The notes beneath the pieces are model-generated. The model had not been told where the DNA came from, searched no databases, and saw only the letters and a program-made list of their open reading frames with translations. Both the position numbers and the translations under genes were made by a program. 38,534 nucleotides of DNA from positions 1 to 38,534 of IMG/VR virus record IMGVR_UViG_3300037628_000369. The stretch is one strand, 5' to 3'. Shown here one piece after another: positions 38,217-38,534 of this stretch. Every line of letters starts with the position of its first letter. Position 1 is the stretch's first letter. The stretch is from a virus.

Positions 38217-38247
38217 CAAATATACAACTAATAATTAGATTACCAAA
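38217..38247 (-). promoter_or_regulatory. Early promoter P4
   Basis: TTTG (38244-38247), 19 bases, TATATTTG (38217-38224) on the minus strand, with TTTCAGCGGTTCAATAG upstream. This is the fourth member of the same promoter set. Confidence 0.88.
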
Positions 38248-38284
38248 CTATTGAACCGCTGAAATACGTTTTTATTGAAAATAA

Positions 38285-38534
38285 TTACAAAAGTAACCGA
38301 TATTGAGCCGGGTGGTGTGCGCGTATTCGCCGCATTTCTTCCTCAACACCCTCTAAATTGCTGGAATGGTAAATGGTAAAACCCAATATACGCCCGCGGT
38401 TTTCCAATATAATTATGCGGTGCCCATCGGTATAAAATGACAAATCTGAAATGCCCGGTGTGATAACTGTGTTAACATACCGATAACCGACACGCTCAAT
38501 GCCGGTCAAAAATGCATCAACATCTCTATAAATC
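38285..38534 (-). CDS. Hypothetical protein, cut by the right edge
   Basis: The frame is open to the last base of the window. The part inside encodes YRDVDAFLTGIERVGYRYVN and on to AQYRLLL, about 83 residues. A TTG at 38509 gives a shorter version, but the frame clearly continues upstream. If base 38534 is followed by base 1, the next codons are ATG ATG CTT and then TAA, so the gene would start exactly at the joint. No family is recognised. Confidence 0.6.
   Translation of the reverse strand, partial: IYRDVDAFLTGIERVGYRYVNTVITPGISDLSFYTDGHRIIILENRGRILGFTIYHSSNLEGVEEEMRRIRAHHPAQYRLLL

Noticed and set aside
1-38534. CRISPR array
   Set aside because: The only regular repeat cluster (28322-28540) consists of palindromes with very short and uneven gaps and no spacers.
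1-38534. Transposable Mu-like phage
   Set aside because: Head genes are Mu-like, but no MuA/MuB-like transposase or terminal attachment ends are visible. ParA and Rep point to another lifestyle.

Overview
This window looks like a complete or nearly complete 38.5 kb genome of a tailed phage of Bacteroidota, probably one that lives as a circular plasmid (a phage-plasmid). The Bacteroidota assignment rests on four promoters that match TTTG-N19-TAnnTTTG exactly, on A-rich start-codon leaders without Shine-Dalgarno sequences, and on structural families typical of that phylum (DUF2586-type tail sheath, DUF6046-like protein). The head genes are of Mu type (gp29/DUF935 portal, F-like head morphogenesis protein, gp36, gpG, protease-scaffold) and the tail is contractile (sheath, tube, tape measure, late control D, baseplate V/W/J/I). 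No integrase, Mu transposase or CI-like repressor is visible. A ParA ATPase, a small putative centromere-binding partner, a Rep-like protein and five 21-bp palindromes are present instead. The gene cut by the right edge is completed by ATG ATG if the right end is joined to the left end, so the sequence behaves like a closed circle.

Layout. 1-2497: a rightward operon of eight small genes (SAM-binding protein, zinc-ribbon-like protein, MerR/excisionase-type DNA-binding protein, hypothetical proteins). 2498-2760: a structured non-coding gap between convergent units. Everything from 2761 to the right end is on the minus strand and reads right to left. 38534-31275: early genes, including many small proteins, a DUF932 protein, a RecE-like nuclease and RecT. 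Several share a promoter type, a leader AACGATTAGA next to the ATG, and GC-rich hairpins between genes. 31272-27990: maintenance region with parA, its partner, rep, palindromes and candidate control RNAs. 27735-23761: small terminase, small proteins, a lipoprotein, a structured element, HNH nuclease and large terminase. 23689-15162: lysis genes (endolysin, holin-like protein, two-TM spanin-like protein), then portal, baseplate and head-completion genes. 15054-14801: a 50-residue HTH gene and a terminator. 14731-2761: protease-scaffold, capsid, sheath, tube, frameshifted chaperone, tape measure, baseplate and fibre.

How the parts work together. The early genes probably recombine and modify DNA. 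Par and rep maintain the circle. Two late promoters share a 15-bp element with a GTGTCAG box 27-28 bp away, and would drive the lysis-portal unit and the capsid-tail unit. Two A9 slippery sites seem to make -1 frameshift proteins: the expected tail-chaperone fusion, and an unexpected fusion of the holin-like protein to a zinc ribbon that has no start codon of its own.
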